A DNA stretch of 64,000 nt, taken from NCBI GenBank assembly GCA_036821185.1, contig DAISKD010000002.1:62001-126000 (forward strand), written 5' to 3'. A model generated the notes under the pieces. It worked only from the letters and a program-made list of their open reading frames with translations, was not told the origin of the DNA and did no database searches. This DNA is from CALJTV01 sp036821185. Its GTDB lineage: Bacteria > Chloroflexota > Dehalococcoidia > GIF9 > UBA5629. The position numbers were made by a program, and so were the translations under genes. Each line of letters begins with the position of its first letter. Within the stretch, counting starts at the first letter, position 1. Shown here in pieces: positions 33,402 to 41,137 of this stretch.

Positions 33402-34397
33402 GTGATATCTAGTACTGGCGCCGATACCGAAAGAAAAATAATAGCTATTCTGAAAGTGCTCAGCGAGTCCTCTGAGCCGCTGGGCTCTGTCACCATTGCT
33501 CGGGAACTGGAAAAACACGGTGTTTTCCTAAGCGAAAGGGCGGTCAGATACCACCTCAAGATAATGGACGAGAGGGGGCTCACCCAGCCTAAGGGCATAG
33601 ATGGCAGAATGATCACTTCACGGGGGCTAGAGGAATTGCGTCTGGCCTTAGCTCCAGAGCGTGTCGGCTTCATCCTAGAGAAGCTTGAATTGCTAGCCTT
33701 TCGCACCACCTTTAATCCCGCAACTCGAACCGGACAGGTCCCGGTAAACACTTCTATCTTCGATAAAAATGACTTTCCGCGTGCTGTCGATGCCATGAAG
33801 AGTGCATTTAAAGCCGGGCTGTGCGTCAGTGAATTTGTCGCTGTGGCATCTGGAGGGCAGAAGCTTGGAGATGTGCTCGTTCCCCCCGGCAAAATAGGCT
33901 TTGCCACAGTCTGCAGCATAGTGGTAAACGGTGTCCTGCTGAAACACGGCGTCCCTATAGAGTCCAAGTTTGGTGGCGTCCTCGAAATCAGGCAGCGCAT
34001 TCCATACCGCTTCACCGCCATTATCAATTATAGCGGTACCTCCCTCGACCCCTCTGAGCAATACATCCGCGCTAAGATGACCAGCGTCACCGATGCTGCC
34101 AAGACTGGTAACGGTAAGATACTGGCCAATTTCAGGGAGATACCAGCACTGGCGAAATCACTGGTTGAGGAGGTTGCCGCCGAGCTCAAAGCCGCCGGGG
34201 TCGATGGCGTGCTAGCCCTGGGAAATACAAGCGAGCCGATATGCCAGATCCCTGTGGGGATGAACCGGGTCGGCTTAGTGCTGCTGGGCGGACTTAATCC
34301 AGTGGCAGCAGCGGTAGAAGCAGGCATTGAGGTGGAAAATGTTGCCGAAAGCGGCATGATGGACTTCCACCAGCTAATCAGCTTCTGGGAACTGTGA
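33402..34397 (+). CDS. NrpR-family nitrogen repressor (HTH plus DUF128 domain), copy 2
   Basis: A 331-residue paralogue of the protein at 26241, with the same layout. The winged helix is RKIIAILKVLSESSEPLGSV, then ERAVRYHLKIMDERGL. One NrpR domain follows (PVNTSIFDKNDFPRAVDAM, IGFATVCSIVVNGVLLKHGVPI, NRVGLVLLGGLNPVAAAVEAG). The start is a GTG without a strong ribosome site. It closes the nitrogen region just downstream of NAD synthetase. Some methanogens use two NrpR proteins, one binding DNA and one an adaptor. Here both copies keep the HTH, so they may form heterodimers or serve different operators. That is inference. Confidence 0.87.
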   Translation: MISSTGADTERKIIAILKVLSESSEPLGSVTIARELEKHGVFLSERAVRYHLKIMDERGLTQPKGIDGRMITSRGLEELRLALAPERVGFILEKLELLAFRTTFNPATRTGQVPVNTSIFDKNDFPRAVDAMKSAFKAGLCVSEFVAVASGGQKLGDVLVPPGKIGFATVCSIVVNGVLLKHGVPIESKFGGVLEIRQRIPYRFTAIINYSGTSLDPSEQYIRAKMTSVTDAAKTGNGKILANFREIPALAKSLVEEVAAELKAAGVDGVLALGNTSEPICQIPVGMNRVGLVLLGGLNPVAAAVEAGIEVENVAESGMMDFHQLISFWEL

Positions 34398-34436
34398 GGT
34401 TATAGTGGTCGCCAGCTGCCATCGGGGCGATGTCTT

Positions 34437-34868
34437 ATGATATGCCCTATCTGCCACAAAGACATGATAGTGGTCGAATATAAAGGCATAGAGCTTGACT
34501 ATTGTACCGATTGCCACGGTGTCTGGTTCGATTCCGGCGAACTGGGGCTGTTATTGAAGTCGCTGGGGCTGGAGTCAGAAAGACCCCTGTTCAGCTTTAT
34601 GGACCGGACAGGACCCGGTCACGGGGAGAAAAGCCACAAATGCCCTATCTGCCAGCGTAAGATGCGAAAGGTAACATTAGGCGAGCAACCCGCAATAATT
34701 GTTGACGCCTGCCACCGGGGCGACGGGCTGTGGTTCGACGGCGGCGAGCTGGCTGGACTGCTGAACCAGCTGGCCCCGGAGCCACAAGCCGAGAGCAAAC
34801 CCCAACAACAGGTGACCAGCTTTTTGCGTGAGGTCTTTCAGGACACGGAGGCGGCACCGCAAAGATAA
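34437..34868 (+). CDS. duplicated TFIIB-type zinc-finger protein
   Basis: A 143-residue protein with two zf-TFIIB-like modules. The first is CPICHKDMIVVEYKGIELDYCTDCHGVWFDSGEL at residues 3-37. The second, CPICQRKMRKVTLGEQPAIIVDACHRGDGLWFDGGEL, lies at about 68-104. In the second module the usual CxxC of the second knuckle is degraded to CHRGD, so its zinc site may be incomplete. It lies just before lemA and the M48 protease, whose C-terminus also carries a zinc ribbon, suggesting a shared membrane or protein quality-control role. That is contextual only. Confidence 0.82.
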   Translation: MICPICHKDMIVVEYKGIELDYCTDCHGVWFDSGELGLLLKSLGLESERPLFSFMDRTGPGHGEKSHKCPICQRKMRKVTLGEQPAIIVDACHRGDGLWFDGGELAGLLNQLAPEPQAESKPQQQVTSFLREVFQDTEAAPQR

Positions 34869-34890
34869 CTACTTTACGGAGGTTAACAGA

Positions 34891-35457
34891 ATGATCGCTT
34901 TATACATAGCCCTCGGTATCATCGCCATCCTTGCCATCGTCTTCATCTCCGTCTACAACGGCCTCGTCCGCCTGCGCAACCAGGTGAAAAATGCCTGGGC
35001 ACAGATAGACGTGCAGTTGAAACGGCGGCACGACCTCATACCCAATCTTGTGGAGACTGTCAAGGGATACATGAAATTTGAAAGGGAGACGCTGGAAGCG
35101 GTCACCAGGGCCCGCAACCTGGCGCAACAGCTTCCCGCCTCAGCCGGCGCCAGCGAACGCGCCAAAGCCGAAGGCGAACTGAGCACAGCGCTTGCCAGAC
35201 TGTTCGCCGTGGTGGAAAGGTACCCCGACCTTAAAGCAAACCAGAACTTCCTTGCCCTCCAGGAGGAGCTGACCTCAACCGAAAATAAAATCAGCTTCGC
35301 CCGCCAGTTTTATAACGATTCGGTAATGAAGTACAACAACCAGACACAGATGTTCCCCTCCAACATCGTAGCCGCCATGACCGGCTTTAAGCCGGGTGAG
35401 TTCTTCGAGGTCACCGTGGCTGAGGAGAGGGAAGCGCCTAAAGTCAGCTTTACCTAG
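34891..35457 (+). CDS. lemA: LemA family protein
   Basis: A 188-residue protein with an N-terminal membrane helix (IALYIALGIIAILAIVFISVY) and the conserved coiled-coil body NQVKNAWAQIDVQLKRRHDLIPNLVE, ending with PSNIVAAMTGFKPGEFFEV. The ATG at 34891 follows CGGAGGTTAACAG. A longer upstream frame overlaps the zinc-finger gene and has no ribosome site. The role of LemA proteins is poorly defined, but they are repeatedly found beside HtpX-type proteases, as here with a 14-bp gap. The helix probably faces the body outward or inward as a membrane-anchored helical bundle. Confidence 0.93.
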   Translation: MIALYIALGIIAILAIVFISVYNGLVRLRNQVKNAWAQIDVQLKRRHDLIPNLVETVKGYMKFERETLEAVTRARNLAQQLPASAGASERAKAEGELSTALARLFAVVERYPDLKANQNFLALQEELTSTENKISFARQFYNDSVMKYNNQTQMFPSNIVAAMTGFKPGEFFEVTVAEEREAPKVSFT

Positions 35458-35471
35458 ACCTACCATAGCCT

Positions 35472-36656
35472 ATGTGGGAGCAGATCAGGTCTAACCAGAC
35501 CAGGACTATAGTGCTGGTAGTCAGCTTGGGGATGGTCTTCCTCCTGCTCGGCTACTTCCTGGGCATCTTTTTCTTCGACAGCGGCACCTTGGGGGTCATC
35601 ATCGCCATCGTTGTATGGGCGGTGATGAACCTCGTCGCCTACTTTCAGGGGGATAACATTCTGCTCGCCATCTCCGGCGCCAGAAAGATCGGCCCCGATG
35701 ACCATAAGCGCCTCTACAATGTGGTGGAAGAGATGAAGATCGCTTCCGGTCTGGAGAAGATGCCCGATATCTACATCATCGATGACCCGGCGATGAACGC
35801 CTTCGCCACGGGGCGAGACCCGAACAAAGCCGCCATAGCTGTTACTTCAGGGCTCCTGCAGAGTCTCAACCGCGATGAGCTTCAAGGAGTGGTGGGGCAT
35901 GAGATAGCACATATCAAGAACCGCGATGTGTTGCTGATGGCAATGTGCAGCGTGCTCCTGGGCACCATCGTCATCCTCGCCTGGTACGGCTCCCGCTTCC
36001 TCTTTTACGGCGGCATAGGAAGGACAAGGCGGACGATGTCTTCAGGACGCGGTGGCGGCGGTGCACAGTTAATAATCATTCTCGTAGCCGTGGTGCTGAT
36101 GATACTGGCACCGATCGCTGCCCAGTCCATCTACTTCGCCATCTCCCGCCGCCGCGAATATCTGGCGGATGCCTCCTCCGCCCTGTACACTAGGTACCCG
36201 CTGGGGCTGGCATCGGCGTTGGAGAAGATAGCCGCCTCACCACACCAGTTAAGGACTGCCAATCAAGCAACCGCCCCCATGTTCATCGTCAACCCCTTCC
36301 ACAAGAAGATGACCGAGCTCACCAGCACCCATCCACCGATAGCGGAGAGGGTCCGCATCCTGCGTTCCATGGCTGGGGCCTCGTTTGCCGATTACGACCG
36401 CGCCTACAGAGAGGTGAAACAGGACGCCAGAGGCGTCATCCGCAGCACTGCCGCCGGTCTGGTGCCCATCCGCGACCCCAACCCTGAGCCCCTTGACGAA
36501 GTCCAGCAGGCTAGAGAGACTTCAGATGCGCTGTGGCGACTTAACAACTACGCTACGATCACCTGCACCTGCGGCACCAAACTTAAGCTACCGCCTTCGT
36601 TCAGCGCCCCGCAGGTACGATGCCCCCATTGCGGTAGACTGAACCCCACTCGATAG
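35472..36656 (+). CDS. M48 family membrane metalloprotease with C-terminal zinc ribbon
   Basis: A 394-residue HtpX-like protease. Two N-terminal membrane helices (about 14-35 and 40-58) precede the zinc site VVGHEIAHIKNRD (HEIAH), a further pair of helices lies at about 150-220, and REYLADA carries the third zinc ligand. The last 35 residues form an added zinc ribbon (CTCGTKLKLPPSF, then VRCPHCGRLNP) not found in E. coli HtpX. It would degrade damaged membrane proteins. It is paired with lemA and close to the duplicated zinc-finger gene. Its start ATG has a poor ribosome site, so translational coupling to lemA is likely. Confidence 0.92.
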   Translation: MWEQIRSNQTRTIVLVVSLGMVFLLLGYFLGIFFFDSGTLGVIIAIVVWAVMNLVAYFQGDNILLAISGARKIGPDDHKRLYNVVEEMKIASGLEKMPDIYIIDDPAMNAFATGRDPNKAAIAVTSGLLQSLNRDELQGVVGHEIAHIKNRDVLLMAMCSVLLGTIVILAWYGSRFLFYGGIGRTRRTMSSGRGGGGAQLIIILVAVVLMILAPIAAQSIYFAISRRREYLADASSALYTRYPLGLASALEKIAASPHQLRTANQATAPMFIVNPFHKKMTELTSTHPPIAERVRILRSMAGASFADYDRAYREVKQDARGVIRSTAAGLVPIRDPNPEPLDEVQQARETSDALWRLNNYATITCTCGTKLKLPPSFSAPQVRCPHCGRLNPTR

Positions 36657-36756
36657 CCACCGCCTCGGTATGGATAAATTAGACTTACCCACCCCCGTGC
36701 AATATAATTGATGAAACATGAAAAAATTATCTTCAGCATTGACCACGGAGGTAGTC

Positions 36757-37308
36757 ATGAATGCCGAGGATGCAGAAAACAATAAAAGGAAGGTCGAGGC
36801 TGAAATCCGGCAGATGGAGATAGACGACGTCAGCACCGTCTATCACCTTGGGGAAAAGCTTTTCACCAGCGACGAGTTTCCCATCCTCTACCGGACCTGG
36901 GATGCGTTTGAGGTCACCGACCATTTCACCTCCGACCCGGAATATTGTCTGGTCGCCGAGACCGAGGATGACAAGAAGATAGTCGGCTTCATCCTTGCCA
37001 CCACCATCGAGAAAGAGGGTACGGCATGGAAGAAGTACGGCTACGTCAGCTGGATAGGCGTGGACGAGGACTATCGCCGCACCAACTTGGGCTACCGCCT
37101 GTACCGGCGACTGGAGGAGAAGCTACGCAAGAACGGCGTGAGGATGATAATCGCCGACACCGATGCCGATAACGAAGTGGCCATCGCCTTCTTTAAGTCA
37201 ATTGGCTTTTCGGTAAGCAGCCAGCATACCTGGCTGGCAAAGACGCTGCGCCGTAGCCGGGGCAAACGGCAGAACAAAGACAAGAATCGGACTGATGACG
37301 AAAAATAG
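36757..37308 (+). CDS. GNAT-family N-acetyltransferase
   Basis: A 183-residue acetyltransferase with ATG 36757 behind CACGGAGG; an in-frame ATG 13 codons earlier lacks such a site. Marks are IRQMEIDDVSTVYHLGEKLF at the start, WIGVDEDYRRTNLGYRLYRRL (the acetyl-CoA loop, R/Q-x-x-G/A as RRTNLG) and the C-terminal ADTDADNEVAIAFFKSIGF. The order and wording resemble RimI-type protein N-acetyltransferases, with an unusually charged C-terminal tail (RRSRGKRQNKDKNR). It overlaps the M20 peptidase gene by 14 bases, so the two are translationally linked. Substrate unknown. Confidence 0.85.
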   Translation: MNAEDAENNKRKVEAEIRQMEIDDVSTVYHLGEKLFTSDEFPILYRTWDAFEVTDHFTSDPEYCLVAETEDDKKIVGFILATTIEKEGTAWKKYGYVSWIGVDEDYRRTNLGYRLYRRLEEKLRKNGVRMIIADTDADNEVAIAFFKSIGFSVSSQHTWLAKTLRRSRGKRQNKDKNRTDDEK

Positions 37309-38401
37309 ACCGGAAATAAGTACCCAGAGGTTAAAGCGCCTCCTCTGCTCTCTGATAGACATATACAGCCCTTCGGGGAAGGAGCAGGAAATCTCGGACT
37401 ATGTGGAGCGGTATTTGAAAGGCTACGGGCTGCCGGTCAAGAAGCAGCCGGTGGATGACTCCCGCCATAATCTGGTCGTCTTCCCCGAGGGCGAGGATGA
37501 GGCAGAGATCTGCTTCATCGGTCACCTGGACACCGTCACCGCCCATGACCTTGAGGACTTCGGCTCCTCCGAGGAAGATGGTACCATCTTCGGACTGGGC
37601 AGCACCGATATGAAAGCCGGCTGCGCCGCCATGCTCGAAGCCTTCACTGTCCTCGCCACCGGCAGGAGGTTACCATCTGTAGCACTGGCGCTGGTGGTGG
37701 GAGAGGAAGAGGACAACAGCGGCGTTAAGGAGCTCGTCCGTGAGTATAGTTTCCCCTGGGCGATCATCGGCGAGCCCACTGATCTGGCACCGTGTCTCGG
37801 TCATTATGGCTATATGGAGGTGCTACTGCACACCGAGGGCAAGAGAGTGCACTCCTCAATGCCCGAGCTCGGACTCAACGCCATCGAGTCCATGCTCAAG
37901 CTCCTCCTCCACATTACCGACTATGCCTCTTCGGCACCCTACGGGCTGGTGTACAACATCAGGGAACTTTCCGCCTTCCCCGGCGGATTCGTCGTCCCGG
38001 ACACCTGCGAGGCCTGGCTTGACCTCCACCTGCCGCCTAACTCGAAGGTCGACCTGCTCAGGACAGAGCTGGAGCAACTGGTCAAAAATGCCGTCGGCAG
38101 TATACCGAACCTCAATGTGCGGTTGAAATTTGAGAGCACCCACCCCGGCTACCAGATATCGCCGGAGAGACCGTTGATAGGCAAGCTGAAGAAGGTATTT
38201 GAGGAACTATCACTGCCCTGGAGACCGCAGGACTTTAGGAGCCATTCCGATGGCAATCTGCTCTGGGCAGCCGGCGTTGACCCCATCATACTTGGTCCCG
38301 GCAAACTGGAGCAAGCGCACACCCCTGAGGAATCGGTGCCATTTGAACAGGTGGTACAGGCAGCCAGGCTCTACCTTCACCTCGCCTTGTCACTGGAATG
38401 A
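37295..38401 (+). CDS. M20-family metallopeptidase
   Basis: A 368-residue zinc-dependent peptidase or deacylase of the ArgE/DapE/CPG2 clan. Metal ligands are visible in FIGHLDTV, GLGSTDMKAG, GEEEDNSG (catalytic Glu pair) and IGEPTDL, and the late His in QAHTPEESV completes the site. The lid domain lies between about residues 170 and 290. It looks close to the LysW-lysine/acetylornithine hydrolase-like group, but I see no LysW gene nearby, so I do not assign a pathway. It is coupled to the upstream acetyltransferase by overlap, hinting that one acylates and the other deacylates. Confidence 0.87.
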   Translation: MTKNRPEISTQRLKRLLCSLIDIYSPSGKEQEISDYVERYLKGYGLPVKKQPVDDSRHNLVVFPEGEDEAEICFIGHLDTVTAHDLEDFGSSEEDGTIFGLGSTDMKAGCAAMLEAFTVLATGRRLPSVALALVVGEEEDNSGVKELVREYSFPWAIIGEPTDLAPCLGHYGYMEVLLHTEGKRVHSSMPELGLNAIESMLKLLLHITDYASSAPYGLVYNIRELSAFPGGFVVPDTCEAWLDLHLPPNSKVDLLRTELEQLVKNAVGSIPNLNVRLKFESTHPGYQISPERPLIGKLKKVFEELSLPWRPQDFRSHSDGNLLWAAGVDPIILGPGKLEQAHTPEESVPFEQVVQAARLYLHLALSLE

Positions 38402-38414
38402 TGGCACTTTCAAC

Positions 38415-39218
38415 ATGCGACTGGATCGGACGCTGAACAAACACCTGCCGTTGATACCCGCGGCGGTCAAGGTCATGGAAAAAATGCGCCGCACCAGGCT
38501 GGTGATGCTCGTGCTCACCATCCTGCTCACCGCGCTATTGATAGCCATCACCGTACTTGCCGCCATACACGTGCCCCAGATTGCCATCTATGTGCCCATC
38601 ATCGCCATAGCCCTGGCACTGGCACTGCAAAAATATACCGCCAGCTTCTTCGCCTTCTTCGTCATCACCTTCGCTGGCATCTATGACATCGGCGACAGGA
38701 TCCGCATCGGCAACATCAAGGGCGATGTGCGACAAATAGGGCTGTTACACACCGTGCTCGAAGAGGTAGGGGAAGATGAGAAGCTTGGCGGCGAGCTCAC
38801 CGGTCGTCTGCTCTATGTCCCCAACTTGATAATCCTCGACCAGCCGGTGCTCAACTACTCCAAAGACTATTCGGTGCAGTACACCACCATTGCCTCAGAT
38901 TACATGTTCGACGAGGTCCGCATCCCCCTGACCACGGACAGCAATGTGGAGAAGGCCTGCAAAATCCTTGAGGACATCCTGAAGAGGCAGGACGAAGCCT
39001 ACATTGCCGAAGCCGGCAAAATGTTTAGCAACGACTATCCCAGGTTTCTCGACGAAGCGCTCAACGGCCCCCGAGTCCTGATCTTTGTGGAGCCAAAGCA
39101 GGTCTGGATCAAAGGCAAATTCGTCACCCCGCTGAAAGGACGCAATGAGCTCCGCAGTCAGATACTGCTCCAGTTTATGAAAGAGACGGCTGGCTCCCCG
39201 GACATAAAATTGGCATAG
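38415..39218 (+). CDS. MscS-like small mechanosensitive channel
   Basis: A 267-residue membrane protein. Three hydrophobic segments occur at about 25-48, 52-69 and 73-90, followed by the MscS beta-domain (FAGIYDIGDRIRIGNIKGDV, then RQIGLLHTVLEEV) and a cytoplasmic alpha/beta part. The frame is open further upstream, but that part overlaps the M20 peptidase gene antiphase and has no ribosome site, so I start at ATG 38415. It begins 13 bp after the peptidase stop, probably in the same transcript. It would release solutes under osmotic downshock. Confidence 0.8.
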   Translation: MRLDRTLNKHLPLIPAAVKVMEKMRRTRLVMLVLTILLTALLIAITVLAAIHVPQIAIYVPIIAIALALALQKYTASFFAFFVITFAGIYDIGDRIRIGNIKGDVRQIGLLHTVLEEVGEDEKLGGELTGRLLYVPNLIILDQPVLNYSKDYSVQYTTIASDYMFDEVRIPLTTDSNVEKACKILEDILKRQDEAYIAEAGKMFSNDYPRFLDEALNGPRVLIFVEPKQVWIKGKFVTPLKGRNELRSQILLQFMKETAGSPDIKLA

Positions 39219-39227
39219 GGCACAAGC

Positions 39228-40838
39228 TCAAAGTTCAATGGTGCCACTTTCCTGGGGCAGCCTGACCTTGATCTGACTATTCTTAAAATAACCGCTGTAG
39301 TAGCCAGGCTGCTCGCTGTGGACAGGGATGAGGTACTTGGGGCTTATGCCCCCGACCACATCTAGCAGGTCCGGACCACAGGCGTGCCCTGAGGCGTGCA
39401 GTCCCCTTTCCTCCTCGGGTATCTCCCACCTCCCTTCCCGCTCTACAGGCAGCCCGAAGCCCCTGATGCCGAAATATTCCAGCCAGTGCCACAATCTCCA
39501 GAAGTCCCTCATCTGCTCCTCATCATGCGGCTCGCTGGAACTATAGATATAGAGGCTGCCCTTCCAGGGTTGCAGGCTGGGCAACTCGTTCAGGTCCAGG
39601 AAACTGAAGCAAAGGATGAAGTCGCCCTGATTGTTCCTTACATCCTCAGCCACCACCACCTTATGGCTGTACTCCTTGCTCATCTCCTTCAGCCACACCC
39701 GTGATGGCGCCTTAGTGGCGATGGTCTCCTCATAGATAACGATATTTCCGTCCGTGGCTACATCCGGGATTTCCGGCTCAAGCAGGCGCGTTGTCTTCAG
39801 CAGGTAGGCATCCCTGGGCAATATCACCAGCTTCCGTCCGATATCCCTGGCGATTTGCAGAAAAGTAAGCAACCTGTCCACATCGCGGGGTGAAAAGTCG
39901 GCGATCACCAGTCCGCTGGCATCCCTCGCCGCCCGGCAGGCGTTCTCATAGACATCGCTCTCGGGCACATTCTCGTCCCTAGCCACATTGGTGCCCTCGA
40001 TTATCAGGACGGTGGGCTTAAGTGCCGCTGCCTCCTCAACAAATTTTCTGGTCAGCCCACCACGTTTACCGTGGAGGCGCAGGTCGCCGCTATAAACTAT
40101 CCAGCCGGCGCTCGTCTCCACCGCCCAGGCGCAGGCACCGAGGATGGAATGGTCGACAGGAAAGCAACGTAAATCGAACTGGCTCCGGCTGCAGTCCACC
40201 AGTGGTTGTGAGCACAGCGCCCTCTGCCTGGGCGTCTTCTCATAGAACCCCCAGGACCAGAACCGTCGGGCTTCGTCGCTGAGGGAGTCAGGTGATATGT
40301 CGCCGATGCAGAACTGCCGCTGCACCCTTTCCGTCTTATCGTCGACAACACATGCCTCCTGCTTCCAATCGGTAGGACGCATCAGCTTCGTCGGCGTAAA
40401 ATAGCACACCTGCTGGTCGAAATCTGCCTTGCCCACGTCCTGCATCGCCTTGCTGATAAAAGCCGTCAGTGCCGTGGCATAGACCGGAATATCGCCCCGT
40501 AGCAGCGCTATGTGTCCGGAATGGTCGAGGTGGGCGTGCGAAAGAAGAACACCATGAACTTCGTCCAGTCTTCTATAGCCACCTCGATTGCGAAAGCTCT
40601 CCCATGCCACCGGCTTCGCCAGGTCCTCGCGGTACAGCCCTTCCAACGGCGGCAGCAGTCCCAGCACCAGCAGGTCCAGCAGCCCGGCGCCGGAGCGCGG
40701 CTTCAGGTACTCCTCATAGAACCACTTGTAGCGCTTGTACGGAAAGCCGAAGTCCAGCAGCAGCCTCCTCCCCCCATCCTCCACCAATATCTTATTCCCC
40801 CCTATCTCGTTTACACCACCGTAAAAAGTCAACTTCAC
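39228..40838 (-). CDS. RNase J-like beta-CASP metallohydrolase
   Basis: A 536-residue protein of the RNase J/beta-CASP group. It has the opening FYGGVNEIGGNKILVED, motif 2 SHAHLDHSG at 100-108, VDHSILGACAWA and YSGDLRLHGKRGG for the metal site, and ASGHACG/IPVHSEQPG near the end for the beta-CASP A and B/C motifs. An insertion of about 50 residues with two to three Cys (RFWSWGFYEKTPRQRALCSQ) is unlike housekeeping RNase J, so it may have a specialised substrate. The start is a GTG behind GAGGCGG. It is divergent from the HpaB-like gene and convergent with the MscS gene. Confidence 0.85.
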   Translation of the reverse strand: MKLTFYGGVNEIGGNKILVEDGGRRLLLDFGFPYKRYKWFYEEYLKPRSGAGLLDLLVLGLLPPLEGLYREDLAKPVAWESFRNRGGYRRLDEVHGVLLSHAHLDHSGHIALLRGDIPVYATALTAFISKAMQDVGKADFDQQVCYFTPTKLMRPTDWKQEACVVDDKTERVQRQFCIGDISPDSLSDEARRFWSWGFYEKTPRQRALCSQPLVDCSRSQFDLRCFPVDHSILGACAWAVETSAGWIVYSGDLRLHGKRGGLTRKFVEEAAALKPTVLIIEGTNVARDENVPESDVYENACRAARDASGLVIADFSPRDVDRLLTFLQIARDIGRKLVILPRDAYLLKTTRLLEPEIPDVATDGNIVIYEETIATKAPSRVWLKEMSKEYSHKVVVAEDVRNNQGDFILCFSFLDLNELPSLQPWKGSLYIYSSSEPHDEEQMRDFWRLWHWLEYFGIRGFGLPVEREGRWEIPEEERGLHASGHACGPDLLDVVGGISPKYLIPVHSEQPGYYSGYFKNSQIKVRLPQESGTIEL

Positions 40839-41089
40839 TATTCACCGCCTCGCCTGGATAATTGCCCTAAGGCTCGTCTGACACCCCTGCCCTCCAGCAA
40901 GCCTACGCTGACATTATACCGCAGGCCCCATCACCCCAGACAGCTCTTATTGACCAAAGTCTCGGTCCTTCCGGGCTGTGTCCAGCCTCAGGAGGCACTA
41001 TTTAGTACTTTTTGGGGACAAAATGTCACCAAATGTCGCTGCCGCTAGGATCTTATCGGCGGTGGGTGCGAACCATCATGCGGCTGCCG
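40839..41089. other. intergenic control region between divergent genes
   Basis: Together with the promoter that follows, this makes a 300-bp gap between the RNase J-like gene and the HpaB-like gene. I see no gene, hairpin terminator or repeat in it. Confidence 0.4.
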
Positions 41090-41098
41090 TGCTATAAT
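41090..41098 (+). promoter_or_regulatory. extended -10 promoter of the HpaB-like gene
   Basis: TGCTATAAT, a full extended -10 box, about 40 bp before the ATG at 41138. There is no good -35, which is common for extended -10 promoters. Confidence 0.6.
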
Positions 41099-41137
41099 TT
41101 CAGTCACAGCAGAATAACCACAAGAGGGAGGTGTTTC

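Noticed and set aside
38199..38414. N-terminal extension of the MscS gene
   Set aside because: It lies antiphase inside the M20 peptidase and is not MscS-like.
41012..41137. N-terminal extension of the HpaB-like gene
   Set aside because: It runs through the promoter region; the ATG at 41138 has a strong ribosome site and matches the family start.
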